DNA of 64,000 bases from contig NZ_JAATOX010000008.1 in NCBI RefSeq assembly GCF_011806385.1, positions 1 through 64,000 on the forward strand, read 5' to 3'. The first letter of the stretch is position 1. Each line of letters begins with the position of its first letter. The notes below the pieces were generated by a model, which did not search any database, was not told where the DNA came from, and saw only the letters and a program-made list of their open reading frames with translations. The stretch comes from Phaeobacter sp. HF9A. Its GTDB lineage: Bacteria > Pseudomonadota > Alphaproteobacteria > Rhodobacterales > Rhodobacteraceae. The translations under genes and the position numbers were made by a program. Positions 25,836 to 34,032 of the stretch are shown here, one piece after another.

Positions 25836-26606
25836 TCAGGCCGGCAGAACCAACGGAACATTGTGGCGGGGATCAGATTGGATCCGGCAGGTCATCGCGA
25901 ACATCGCTGCGATGGTCTGTTCGGTCAGCACCTCCCGGGGGGTTCCCTCCGCAATCAACCGGCCCTCCTTCAGCGCGACGATACGATCACAGTAGCGTGC
26001 GGCGAAATTCAGGTCGTGCAGGACCATCACCACGGTTTTCCCGTGTTCCGTGCTCAGCCGGCGTGCCAGTTGCAGCACATCGACTTGATGCGGCAGGTCC
26101 AGGAAGGTGGTCGGCTCGTCCAGCAACACCAGCGGCGTGTTCTGGGCCAGCACCATGGCGATCCAGACCCGCTGCCGCTGCCCCCCCGACAGCGCCGCAA
26201 CCGGCATGCCTGCAAGCTGATCAACCCCGACATCCGCCATCGCGCGTTGCACCGCGTCGCGGTCGGCCCGCGACATGGGCCGAAACACCCGCTGGTGCGG
26301 CGTGCGGCCCCGCGCGACGAGCTCGGCGACGCGCATGCCCTCGGGGGCTTGGGCCGATTGCGGCAGGATCGCGATGTGTCGGGCCCGTTCTCCCGGCCTC
26401 ATGTCGCCAATGGGGCAGCCCTGCCACAAAATACGCCCGTCCCCTATCGGCAACAATCCCGCGATACTGCGCAGCAAGGTCGTCTTGCCGCAGCCATTGG
26501 GGCCGATCAGACCGCTGACCCGACCGCCCGGCAACTGAAGCGAAAGCCGGTTCAGAATTTGCCTGCCGCCCAGCGACACCTGAATGTTCTCGATGCATAC
26601 GGTCAT
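25836..26606 (-). CDS. Ferric-siderophore ABC transporter ATP-binding protein (FecE/FhuC-like)
   Basis: Powers siderophore transport through the inner membrane. The 256-residue protein has Walker A GPNGCGKTT, signature LSGGQRQRVWIAMVL and Walker B LVLLDEPTTFLDL, where the TTFLDL run is characteristic of the FecE/FhuC/BtuD group. It is the last gene of a leftward operon after two FecCD permeases, 10 bases downstream of the second. Confidence 0.92.
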   Translation of the reverse strand: MTVCIENIQVSLGGRQILNRLSLQLPGGRVSGLIGPNGCGKTTLLRSIAGLLPIGDGRILWQGCPIGDMRPGERARHIAILPQSAQAPEGMRVAELVARGRTPHQRVFRPMSRADRDAVQRAMADVGVDQLAGMPVAALSGGQRQRVWIAMVLAQNTPLVLLDEPTTFLDLPHQVDVLQLARRLSTEHGKTVVMVLHDLNFAARYCDRIVALKEGRLIAEGTPREVLTEQTIAAMFAMTCRIQSDPRHNVPLVLPA

Positions 26607-26616
26607 GGCCTCTCCT

Positions 26617-27573
26617 CTATAGCTGGCCCCGGCTGATGCGGCGGTTGAGAACCCAAATCAGCCAGGGCGCACCCAGTATCGCGGTATAAAGCCCCGCCGG
26701 CAGCAAGGCCGAGGGCGCCAGCACGCGCGCCGCCAGATCGGCCAAGAGCACCAGCCCCGCCCCGGCAAGGGCCGCGCCCGCCAGGTTGGGGCCACCGCGA
26801 CCCAGCCCCCGGGCAATCGGCCCCGCCGCAAAAGCGACAAAGGCCAGCGGCCCGGCAATCGCCACCATCCCGGCAGCCAGCAAGGCGGCCGCAAGCGCCA
26901 GCAGTGGCCGCCACAGCGTGAGCCGAAGCCCGAGCGCGCGGGCAAGATCATCGCCAAGCTCGATCCGATCCAACGTCCGCCCGGCGCTCATCAGACCCAG
27001 GCCGAGCGGCAGAACCAACGCCGCCGCGGTTGCCGCCTCCGGCCAGCCGCGCCCGTTCAGCGATCCCGCCAGCCAGGCCATCGCCTGCCCCGCCGCCGCA
27101 TCATTGGCGCGAATAATCAGAATGTTGAGCCCGGCCGAAGCGGTGATCCCCGCGCCAATTCCGTATAATACCAGCCGTCGTGGCTCGACCCCGTCTGACG
27201 GCGAAAACGACAGCAGAAAAATCACCCCCATGACCAACAGGCCGCCGCCCCATGCGCCGGCCATCGCCGCCCCCCCCGCCAGCAGGCTTGCCACCGCGCC
27301 AAAAGCGGCGCCCTGGGTGATCCCGATCACGTCCGGCGAGGCCAGCGGGTTGCGCAGCAGCGACTGAAACCCCGCCCCCGAAAGGCCAAGCCCCGCCCCA
27401 ACCGCGACGCCGCAGACCACCCGTGGCAAGCGCAGCCCCCAGATCAGGAAATCGCCCCCCGGTCCGGCCGCCAGCCCCTGCCACAGGGCGACAGGGGTCA
27501 GCCAGCTGCGCCCCGCCGCAACCGACAGCACGGTCAGCAGAACAACCGCGATCAACATCAGCCCGAGCCTCAT
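26617..27573 (-). CDS. Ferric-siderophore ABC transporter permease (FecCD family, second)
   Basis: The 318-residue inner-membrane protein carries FecCD hallmarks: LRLPRVVCGVAVGAGLGLSGAGFQSLLRNPLASPDVIGITQGA-type region (only short parts quoted) and IAGPLAFVAFAAGPIARGL. The start at 27573 overlaps the stop of the preceding permease by 4 bases (ATGA). Longer in-frame extensions run into that gene and are rejected. It forms a heterodimer with the permease encoded at 27570-28586. Confidence 0.9.
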   Translation of the reverse strand: MRLGLMLIAVVLLTVLSVAAGRSWLTPVALWQGLAAGPGGDFLIWGLRLPRVVCGVAVGAGLGLSGAGFQSLLRNPLASPDVIGITQGAAFGAVASLLAGGAAMAGAWGGGLLVMGVIFLLSFSPSDGVEPRRLVLYGIGAGITASAGLNILIIRANDAAAGQAMAWLAGSLNGRGWPEAATAAALVLPLGLGLMSAGRTLDRIELGDDLARALGLRLTLWRPLLALAAALLAAGMVAIAGPLAFVAFAAGPIARGLGRGGPNLAGAALAGAGLVLLADLAARVLAPSALLPAGLYTAILGAPWLIWVLNRRISRGQL

Positions 27574-28586
27574 CGTGCCGGCCCCAGAATACGCGAGAGC
27601 AGGACCATGAAGGCCGGCCCCCCAATCAGCGCCAGAACCGCGCCCAGGGCGATCTCGGAAGGGCGGGCGGCGACGCGCCCGATGGTATCGCAGACCAACA
27701 CCATCGCCGCCCCGAGCGGCAGCGCGGCAAGCAGCGTGACGGCGATCCGGTTGCCACCGATGGTGCGCGCCGCATGGGGCACGATCAGCCCGACAAAGCC
27801 GAGCGGGCCCGCCAGCGCCACTGCCGTGCCGGACAGCAGGGTCACCGCGGCCAGCGCCGCCCCAACCGTGACCCCCGGTCGCGCGCCAAGCCCGGCGGCA
27901 AGATCGGCCCCCAGAGCAAGCACATCCAGGCCGCGCGCGCAGGCCAGAGCAAGCAGCACGCCCGCCACTGCCACCGGCAGCAACGGAATCAGCTGTGCGG
28001 TCCCGGCCTGCGCAAGCGACCCGATCATCCAAAACCGGTAGAGCTCGCGGGTTTCGGTATTGAGCAGCACCGCCGCCGCCACCAGCGACAGGCATAGGCT
28101 GCTGATCGCGGTGCCCGCCAGCGGCAGCCGCACCGAAAGCGCGCGGCTCTCCGAGATCACCGCCCCGCCTGCCAGCTTCCACACCAGCGCGGCGGCCAGC
28201 CCGGCGCCTGCCATGGCGGCGCATGCCAGCGCCACGACATCCTGCGGGCCAAAAACCCAAAGCAGCGCGACCACGGCCAGCGCCGCGCCTGCGTTCACCC
28301 CCATCAGCCCCGGATCCGCGAGCGGGTTCCGGGTCAACGCCTGCATGATCACACCCGCCGTGGCCAAGGCCGCGCCACAGATCACCCCGGCCAGGGCGCG
28401 CGGCAGGCGCAGCCCGCGCACGATCGCCTGCGCCGGATCTGCCGCATCATAGTGCACGAGCGCCGCCCAGGCGCTGCCCGCCGGAACAGCCCCCGCCCCG
28501 CAGAGCAAGGCGGCCACAAAGGCCAGCATGCAAAGGCCGCATAGGGCGGCAAGAAGCAGGGCAAGTCGCAAAGAGGGAAAGCGCAT
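27570..28586 (-). CDS. Ferric-siderophore ABC transporter permease (FecCD family, first)
   Basis: The 338-residue membrane protein has LRLPRALAGVICGAALATAG, MQALTRNPLADPGLMGVNAGA and the GPLGFVGLIVPH segment that marks FecCD permeases. The start at 28586 sits just before the first hydrophobic helix (MRFPSLRLALLLAAL). No Shine-Dalgarno sequence is visible there, so the start is less certain than for its neighbours. It is divergent from the binding-protein gene at 28768. Confidence 0.9.
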   Translation of the reverse strand: MRFPSLRLALLLAALCGLCMLAFVAALLCGAGAVPAGSAWAALVHYDAADPAQAIVRGLRLPRALAGVICGAALATAGVIMQALTRNPLADPGLMGVNAGAALAVVALLWVFGPQDVVALACAAMAGAGLAAALVWKLAGGAVISESRALSVRLPLAGTAISSLCLSLVAAAVLLNTETRELYRFWMIGSLAQAGTAQLIPLLPVAVAGVLLALACARGLDVLALGADLAAGLGARPGVTVGAALAAVTLLSGTAVALAGPLGFVGLIVPHAARTIGGNRIAVTLLAALPLGAAMVLVCDTIGRVAARPSEIALGAVLALIGGPAFMVLLSRILGPAR

Positions 28587-28767
28587 GGTGGGTGCCGAAA
28601 GCTGAAACAGTGACTTCGGCTGGCGCGGCGCTGGCTGTCCCTGACTGGACCAAGCCGCCCAAGGCGTCAAGGGGCCGCGTCTTGACCCGCGTTTCGCGCG
28701 GCCTTAGGCTCTTCCGAAATGGCCCCAGCCAGCTGCCAGGTCCCGCCCCCTCTCGAAAGGCACGACC

Positions 28768-29766
28768 ATGCGGCGCATTCTTCTGTTTTTGCTGATTGTC
28801 CTGATCCCGGTGGCCCCCGTGGCCGCAGGCCAATCCGTGGACAGTTTCCCGATCCGGGTTGTTCATCAGTATGGTGAAACGACAATCGCCACCCCACCCG
28901 AACGCGTTGTCTCGGTCGGGTATCACGAGCAGGATTTTCTCTATGCACTGGGGATTGCGCCGGTGGGGGTGCACGAGTGGTTCGGCAACTATCCCTATGC
29001 GACCTGGCCCTGGGCCGAGAGCGCCCGCCAGGCGCTTGGCGCTGCGCCGGGTGTGCAGCGTGGCTTTGAGATCGACATCGAATGGGTGCTCGCCCAGGAC
29101 CCCGACCTGATCGTGGCCACCTTTGCTCCGCTGGACCAGCGCAGCTACGCCATCCTGTCGCAGATCGCGCCGGTGGTGGGACCGCCTGCGGGCTATCCCG
29201 CCTGGGGCGCGCCGTGGCAGGAAGAACTGCGGCTGATCGGCAGGGCCACCGGCACGGCCACACGGGCAGAGACGGTCCTCGCAGAGCTGGACAGCCAGAT
29301 CAAAGCCACAGCGCGGACCTTTCCGCAGCTTTCCGGCCTGCGCGGCACGGCGGCGCATTTCGCCGGCGGCCAGATCATCGGCTACCGGTCTGCGGATGGG
29401 GCCAACCGTCTTCTGGCACGGCTTGGTATCAAAACGCCCCCCGGTTTCGATGACTTGGCCGGCTCCGGCGGCAACTTCGGGATCAGCCTTGAACGGATCG
29501 ACCTTCTGGATCTGGATGTGGTGCTCTGGCTGGTGGATGCCCCCTCGCGCCAGCGGATCGAAGCGCTGGCACCCTATCAGGCGCTGCGCCTCTCGCGCGA
29601 GGCACGCTCGGTCTGGGCGGATCGGGAGTTGATGGGGGCGATGAGCTTTCAGTCTCCGCTGTCGATCACCTGGGCGCTTGAGCGGCTGGCCCCGGCGCTG
29701 GCGGCCGCCGCGGATGGCGATCCTGCAACAGACGCGTTGCCTGGGCTCAGGAGGAACGGATCCTGA
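28768..29766 (+). CDS. Siderophore ABC transporter periplasmic binding protein (FecB/FhuD type)
   Basis: Periplasmic receptor of 332 residues with signal peptide MRRILLFLLIVLIPVAPVAAG. The ERVVSVGYHEQDFLYALGIAPVGV and LAQDPDLIVATF segments mark the TroA-like helical-backbone fold that binds ferric siderophores or cobalamin. It is divergent from the permease/ATPase operon across 181 bases; a GAAAGG ribosome site precedes the start. Its 3' end is part of a long hairpin shared with the convergent NRPS gene. Confidence 0.9.
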   Translation: MRRILLFLLIVLIPVAPVAAGQSVDSFPIRVVHQYGETTIATPPERVVSVGYHEQDFLYALGIAPVGVHEWFGNYPYATWPWAESARQALGAAPGVQRGFEIDIEWVLAQDPDLIVATFAPLDQRSYAILSQIAPVVGPPAGYPAWGAPWQEELRLIGRATGTATRAETVLAELDSQIKATARTFPQLSGLRGTAAHFAGGQIIGYRSADGANRLLARLGIKTPPGFDDLAGSGGNFGISLERIDLLDLDVVLWLVDAPSRQRIEALAPYQALRLSREARSVWADRELMGAMSFQSPLSITWALERLAPALAAAADGDPATDALPGLRRNGS

Positions 29767-29777
29767 CCCCAGGCAAC
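29736..29777. terminator. Long bidirectional hairpin between binding-protein and NRPS genes
   Basis: Arms GTTGCCTGGG (29736-29745) and CCCAGGCAAC (29768-29777), continuing inward past one mismatch with TCAGGA (29747-29752) and TCCTGA (29761-29766). The stem spans the stop codon of the binding-protein gene and ends 19 bases after the NRPS stop codon (reading leftward). Confidence 0.6.
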
Positions 29778-29796
29778 GACAGCGCCAGACAGGCGA

Positions 29797-32700
29797 TCAG
29801 CCGCCCATGGCCGCATCGAGCGCAGCCTTGAAGCGCGCATGAAACAGCTGATCGCCAATGATATGCAGATGATTGGTCCCCGGCACCACCGCAGCCGCGC
29901 TGGCGCGTGACGAATACCGCCGCCAATCCACCAGGTTGAGCCCCCGGCTCAGGCTGTCGCCAGCGCTGAAAGAGGCCACCGGCACATCCAGCTGCGCCAA
30001 TTGGTACTGGCGGAACACCAGCGCATTGTCGATCAACACCCAGAATGTATGCTCCCGGCTGGAGACCTCTGGCCCGTCACAGGGCAAGGGCTCTGCCTCA
30101 TTGCCGATGAAACGCAGGAACTGATCATAACAGAGCCCGTCCATCGCGGCGATCAACGCCTCCCACTGCGCCCGCATTCTGGTCTTGCGGAGCCAGTCGC
30201 GCATCTCCGCCTCCAGCCGCGCGCGTTCGCCCGGGGCAAAGTCCGGCACCGCTCCGGGGGCGAAATCACTGCCAAGGTCACAGACATCAACCATGCCGAT
30301 CATGCGGATATCGACCTCCCCCCGCAGCTGTCTTGCCGCTTCCCAGGCCAAGAGCCCGCCCCAGCTCCAGCCCAGGAAGGCACAGGGGCGGCCTGCGCTT
30401 TCGGCACGAATATGCGCCACATATCCGGCGACCACCTCTGACACCGAAACATTCAGCCGCTTTTCCTCATTCAGGGAATGGCAGAGGAACCCGGTCACCG
30501 GCTGGTTGTCGCCCAGATAATCCGTAAGCCGCATGTATTCACGGGTCGAGACCAGAAGCCCCGGAAAACAATAGAGCATCGGCTTGCTGCCGGTGCCCGT
30601 GCCGCGCAGGGTGATCGCCTGCCGTCCGGTCGCATCCCCCTGCGCGATGCGCCGGGCCAAGCTGCGCACCGTGGGCGCGTCGAACAGATCCGCAATGGTC
30701 AGCGCAACCCCGGGCCAGTGGCGGCGCATCCGGGTCAGCACCTTCAGCGCGGTGAGCGACTTCCCTCCCATGGCGAAGAAATCATCGGTGACGCCCATCT
30801 CCGGGTTGCCGATTTCCTGTTGCCAGATCGCCAGAATATCGGCCTCGGTCGCGCCCGTGGCGGCAACCCCCGCCGAGGCCCGGTGCCGGCGGCCCGGCAG
30901 CGGCAGTGCGGCGCGGTCCAGTTTGGCGTTCGGATTGACCGGCATCCGCTCCAGCACCACGATGGCCGAGGGCAGCATATGCTTGGGCAAGCCCGATTCC
31001 AGCGCGCGCATCAGGTCTTCTTCCTGCACCTCGGGTGGCGCCACCACGTAGCCGACCAGGCGTTTTTCGCCATCGTCCTCGCGCAGCAACACCAGCGCCT
31101 CGGAAACGCCGGGCTGCGCCAGCAGCGCCGCCTCGATTTCGCCCGGTTCAATGCGATACCCGTTCAGTTTCACCTGCAAATCGACGCGCCCCAGGAATTC
31201 GATGGTGCCATCCTCGCGCCAGCGCCCGAGATCGCCAGAACGATAGAGCCGTGCGCCGTCGCGCCCATCCAGTTGCGGGCCAAAGGGGTCGGGAATGAAG
31301 CGATCAGCGGTGGTGCCAGGACGGTTGACATAACCCCGGGCCACGCCTTCACCGCCGAGGTGAATTTCACCCGCGACGCCGATCGGACAGGGCATCATCC
31401 GTTCATCCAGAACATAAGCGCGGCGGTTGCCGACCGCGCGGCCCAGCGGGGCATAGGCGCCATCAAAGCGGGTGCCGGCGCGCACCTTCCAGACCATCGG
31501 GGTCATGATGGTTTCCGTCGGCCCATAGCCGTTGATCAGCAAAGGCGCGCGCAGTTCGCGCGACAACAAATCAAAGGTGGTCTGCGCCAGACCTTCGCCG
31601 CCAAAGGAATACAGTCGCATATCGGGCGCCTCGCCGGTGTCCGCGGCCCATTCCGCCAACTGCTGAAGATAGGTCGTCGGGATCGAGGCATTGTTGCAGC
31701 CATAGGTGCGCATCGCGGCAAAGCTTTGCTCCGGTGTCCACAAAGGGCCATCCGGGATCACCGCAGAGCCGCCCATCATCAGCGGGTTCATCCAGCGCTC
31801 GTGCCCGCCGTCGGAGGAGAAGGGCAGAAACGGCAGCTCGCGGCTGTCGCGGCTCATCTCGTAGACCCGCGCCGTATCCTGGAGGTGATGGCTGAGCGGC
31901 CCATGTTCTACCGCCACGCCCTTGGGTTTGCCGGTGGAGCCGGAGGTATACATGATATAGGCCATCTGGTCCGGGTGGATCGTGGTCTCGGGATCGCTCT
32001 CCGGCTGGCCCGCGCCGGGGCTGTCATCGAGACACAGGATATGGGCGCCGGTGCCAGCGGGCAACCGGTCCAGATACCGTCGGCGGGTGATCACCACATG
32101 CGCGGCGGCATCGGTCAGGATATGGTGATTGCGGCTTTCGGGGTGGTCCGGCTCTAGCGGAATATAGGCTCCGCCTGCCTTGAGCGCCGCCAGGATCGCC
32201 ATCACCGCCTCGTTGCCGCGCTCGACCATGATCGCCACCGCCACCTCGGCGCCGACGCCCAGATCCAGCAGCCGATGGGCCAGACGGTTGGCGCGGCGGT
32301 TCAGGGCGCCATGGCTCCACTCCACGCCAGCGCTGATCAGTGCGGTCCGCTCCGGGGTCAGCCGGGCGTGATCCGCAATAAGCTCATGTACCGGGCGGGG
32401 GTCGTTTTCCGTGTTGTCCTCATATGGGGCCGAGAGCAGGTCCAGCTCCTGGCGCAGCAGCAGCGGGATGCGCCCGACGGGCAGGTCCGACTGCTGGGTT
32501 CCGGTCGTCAGAACCCGTGTGACATGCACCAGGAAACGGTCGATCAATGCTGGTTCAAACAGGCCGCGGGCATAGTTTGCGTGTAGCTCAAGCGCCCCGT
32601 CCCGCCGCAGATAGGCGAGCAACATGCATTCGCCCAGGGCCGCCGGCTCTGGCCGGGTCAGCAGATCCAGCCCCTCGGGCAACGCGGTTTCCTGCTGCAC

Positions 32701-33681
32701 ATGCAGCGCGATCGCGCCCAGCGGATGGCGGTCCGCCTCGTCGCGGCGCAGCAGATCCTGGAGCAAATACTCCGAGGGCAAGCCATGTGCCCGGGCATCG
32801 GCCAGCGCGCGCAGGGTTTCGGCCTCTGCCTCGGCAAAGCGCTGCCCGGGGTCCAGGTTCAGACAAAGCGGCAGGATATCCTCGCTGCGTCGGGTGCTGT
32901 GGGTGGCCATCTGGCCGACCGCAAACCGCAGCCTGCCGTGGCCACTGTAGCGCATCAATGCAACGCCCACCGCCGCCGCCAGGGAAACCTCCAGCGGGAG
33001 ACCGCCCCGGCGCAACGCCGCGCGTGTCTGGCCGCAATCGAGCCGATGGCTGACCTCGGCGCGCGCCAGATCCTCGGCCCCGTTGTAGCGTTGAGGCAGG
33101 CGCGCATTCAGCCAGGTTGTGCCATCCAGCAAAGGCCGCCAGTGATCAAGCCGGGCGCGCTGCGTGGCGGCATCCGGCAACGCCAGCGGCGCCAGCACCT
33201 GCTCGCACGGCCGCTCCCCCAGCAGCGCAGCGGCGAGACTGCTGGCGATATGCTCCAACACCGCGAAATCGCCAAAGGCCGGATGCAGCGCCAGGGCGAT
33301 CATATGGCCGCCCTGCGTCGGAGCCAAAAGCGCCAGCACACCGGGGCCACCCTCCAGGTCAAACCGCGCGGAGGCAAGGCGGGACTCGATGTCTTGATCC
33401 GTCGCCAGCTCGATCAGGGAAACCCGGTCTGCCGCATCCTGGCTGCGCAGCAGCGTGCCGCCAGCGCGGCGGCGTAGCCGGGCGGCAAACACCGGATGCG
33501 CCGCGATCACCGCGTCTGCCGCCTGTCGCAGCTGCGCCTTGCTCCAGCGCAGATCCGCCTTTAGCCGCACCCTCTGGATCGCATAGGGCGCGAGCTGCCC
33601 CACCCGATCATGGGCACAGATCTGTTTTTCGCCCGGGCTCAGCGCCACAAGGCCGGGTGCAAGGCCGGTTTCGATGCTCAT
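29797..33681 (-). CDS. Single-module nonribosomal peptide synthetase, C*-A-T-TE, for hydroxamate siderophore
   Basis: The 1294-residue protein has a condensation-like domain (about 1-410), an adenylation domain (about 430-925, with YTSGSTGKPKG at 579-588 and NGYGPTET at 717-724), a carrier domain with phosphopantetheine Ser975 (GGKS) and a thioesterase with Ser1106 (GWSWGG) and likely His1271. In the condensation domain the expected HHxxxDG reads LHPAFGD (132-138), so normal catalysis is doubtful. The gene probably activates an N5-acyl-N5-hydroxyornithine made by the enzymes at 37658-40041 and lets the thioesterase oligomerise or cyclise it. The start at 33681 has GGAGG at 7 bases; it overlaps mbtH by 4 bases. 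No epimerase or phosphopantetheinyl transferase is seen. Confidence 0.9.
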   Translation of the reverse strand: MSIETGLAPGLVALSPGEKQICAHDRVGQLAPYAIQRVRLKADLRWSKAQLRQAADAVIAAHPVFAARLRRRAGGTLLRSQDAADRVSLIELATDQDIESRLASARFDLEGGPGVLALLAPTQGGHMIALALHPAFGDFAVLEHIASSLAAALLGERPCEQVLAPLALPDAATQRARLDHWRPLLDGTTWLNARLPQRYNGAEDLARAEVSHRLDCGQTRAALRRGGLPLEVSLAAAVGVALMRYSGHGRLRFAVGQMATHSTRRSEDILPLCLNLDPGQRFAEAEAETLRALADARAHGLPSEYLLQDLLRRDEADRHPLGAIALHVQQETALPEGLDLLTRPEPAALGECMLLAYLRRDGALELHANYARGLFEPALIDRFLVHVTRVLTTGTQQSDLPVGRIPLLLRQELDLLSAPYEDNTENDPRPVHELIADHARLTPERTALISAGVEWSHGALNRRANRLAHRLLDLGVGAEVAVAIMVERGNEAVMAILAALKAGGAYIPLEPDHPESRNHHILTDAAAHVVITRRRYLDRLPAGTGAHILCLDDSPGAGQPESDPETTIHPDQMAYIMYTSGSTGKPKGVAVEHGPLSHHLQDTARVYEMSRDSRELPFLPFSSDGGHERWMNPLMMGGSAVIPDGPLWTPEQSFAAMRTYGCNNASIPTTYLQQLAEWAADTGEAPDMRLYSFGGEGLAQTTFDLLSRELRAPLLINGYGPTETIMTPMVWKVRAGTRFDGAYAPLGRAVGNRRAYVLDERMMPCPIGVAGEIHLGGEGVARGYVNRPGTTADRFIPDPFGPQLDGRDGARLYRSGDLGRWREDGTIEFLGRVDLQVKLNGYRIEPGEIEAALLAQPGVSEALVLLREDDGEKRLVGYVVAPPEVQEEDLMRALESGLPKHMLPSAIVVLERMPVNPNAKLDRAALPLPGRRHRASAGVAATGATEADILAIWQQEIGNPEMGVTDDFFAMGGKSLTALKVLTRMRRHWPGVALTIADLFDAPTVRSLARRIAQGDATGRQAITLRGTGTGSKPMLYCFPGLLVSTREYMRLTDYLGDNQPVTGFLCHSLNEEKRLNVSVSEVVAGYVAHIRAESAGRPCAFLGWSWGGLLAWEAARQLRGEVDIRMIGMVDVCDLGSDFAPGAVPDFAPGERARLEAEMRDWLRKTRMRAQWEALIAAMDGLCYDQFLRFIGNEAEPLPCDGPEVSSREHTFWVLIDNALVFRQYQLAQLDVPVASFSAGDSLSRGLNLVDWRRYSSRASAAAVVPGTNHLHIIGDQLFHARFKAALDAAMGG

Positions 33682-33875
33682 GATGTCGCCTCCTTCAGGC
33701 TGTTCGGGCGCGGATCGGTCCAGCGGGTTTCGATCTCGGCAAGGCACGCCTCGCGGCTGGCGGCGGCGCTCATGGCTCGCCAACCGGCAGGAACCGGCAG
33801 CTCCGCAGGCCAGACGGACCAGCGCCCCTCGTTGTTCTGCACAGATATCCACTGGCCAGGGTCGGATCGGGTCAT
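33678..33875 (-). CDS. mbtH: MbtH-like NRPS accessory protein
   Basis: Small partner that binds and activates NRPS adenylation domains. The family core is present: NNEGRWSVWP, then PAGW and a C-terminal RWTDPRPNSL. The start at 33875 has GGAG six bases upstream; an ATG four codons earlier (33887) lacks one but remains possible. Translationally coupled to the NRPS gene (ATGA overlap) and preceded by an ECF-type promoter element. Confidence 0.9.
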   Translation of the reverse strand: MTRSDPGQWISVQNNEGRWSVWPAELPVPAGWRAMSAAASREACLAEIETRWTDPRPNSLKEATS

Positions 33876-33914
33876 CGGGGTCTCCATCAGGATCAGGGTG
33901 TTGTCCTCTCCATG

Positions 33915-33938
33915 ACGTGGGCAGGCGCGCGGAATTCA
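33915..33938 (-). promoter_or_regulatory. ECF-sigma promoter of mbtH-NRPS
   Basis: On the minus strand TGAAT (33938-33934), 16 bases, CGT (33917-33915). It matches the PvdS-type iron-starvation layout TAAAT-N16/17-CGT except for one base. It ends 28 bases before the upstream possible mbtH start. Confidence 0.65.
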
Positions 33939-33967
33939 CCCCTGGCAAAATAAAGTTGCCCCGCGGG

Positions 33968-33991
33968 TGAATTTTTGCCGCCGCCGCCCGT
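33968..33991 (+). promoter_or_regulatory. ECF-sigma promoter of the MATE-PLP-esterase operon
   Basis: TGAAT (33968-33972), 16 bases, CGT (33989-33991), 41 bases before the MATE start. Together with the oppositely oriented copy at 33915-33938 it forms a perfect 9-bp inverted repeat AATTCACCC/GGGTGAATT. Confidence 0.65.
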
Positions 33992-34032
33992 CAACTCAGC
34001 AACAGCAGCTGAGTAGCAGAGCGCAGACCGAC

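Noticed and set aside
33682-33948. N-terminal extension of the NRPS frame
   Set aside because: It overlaps mbtH in another frame and lacks NRPS similarity; GGAGG supports the start at 33681.
33967-34032. GTG-initiated N-terminal extension of the MATE gene
   Set aside because: The GTG lies within the proposed -35 promoter element, and the added residues (Arg/Gln-rich) are not part of the MATE fold.
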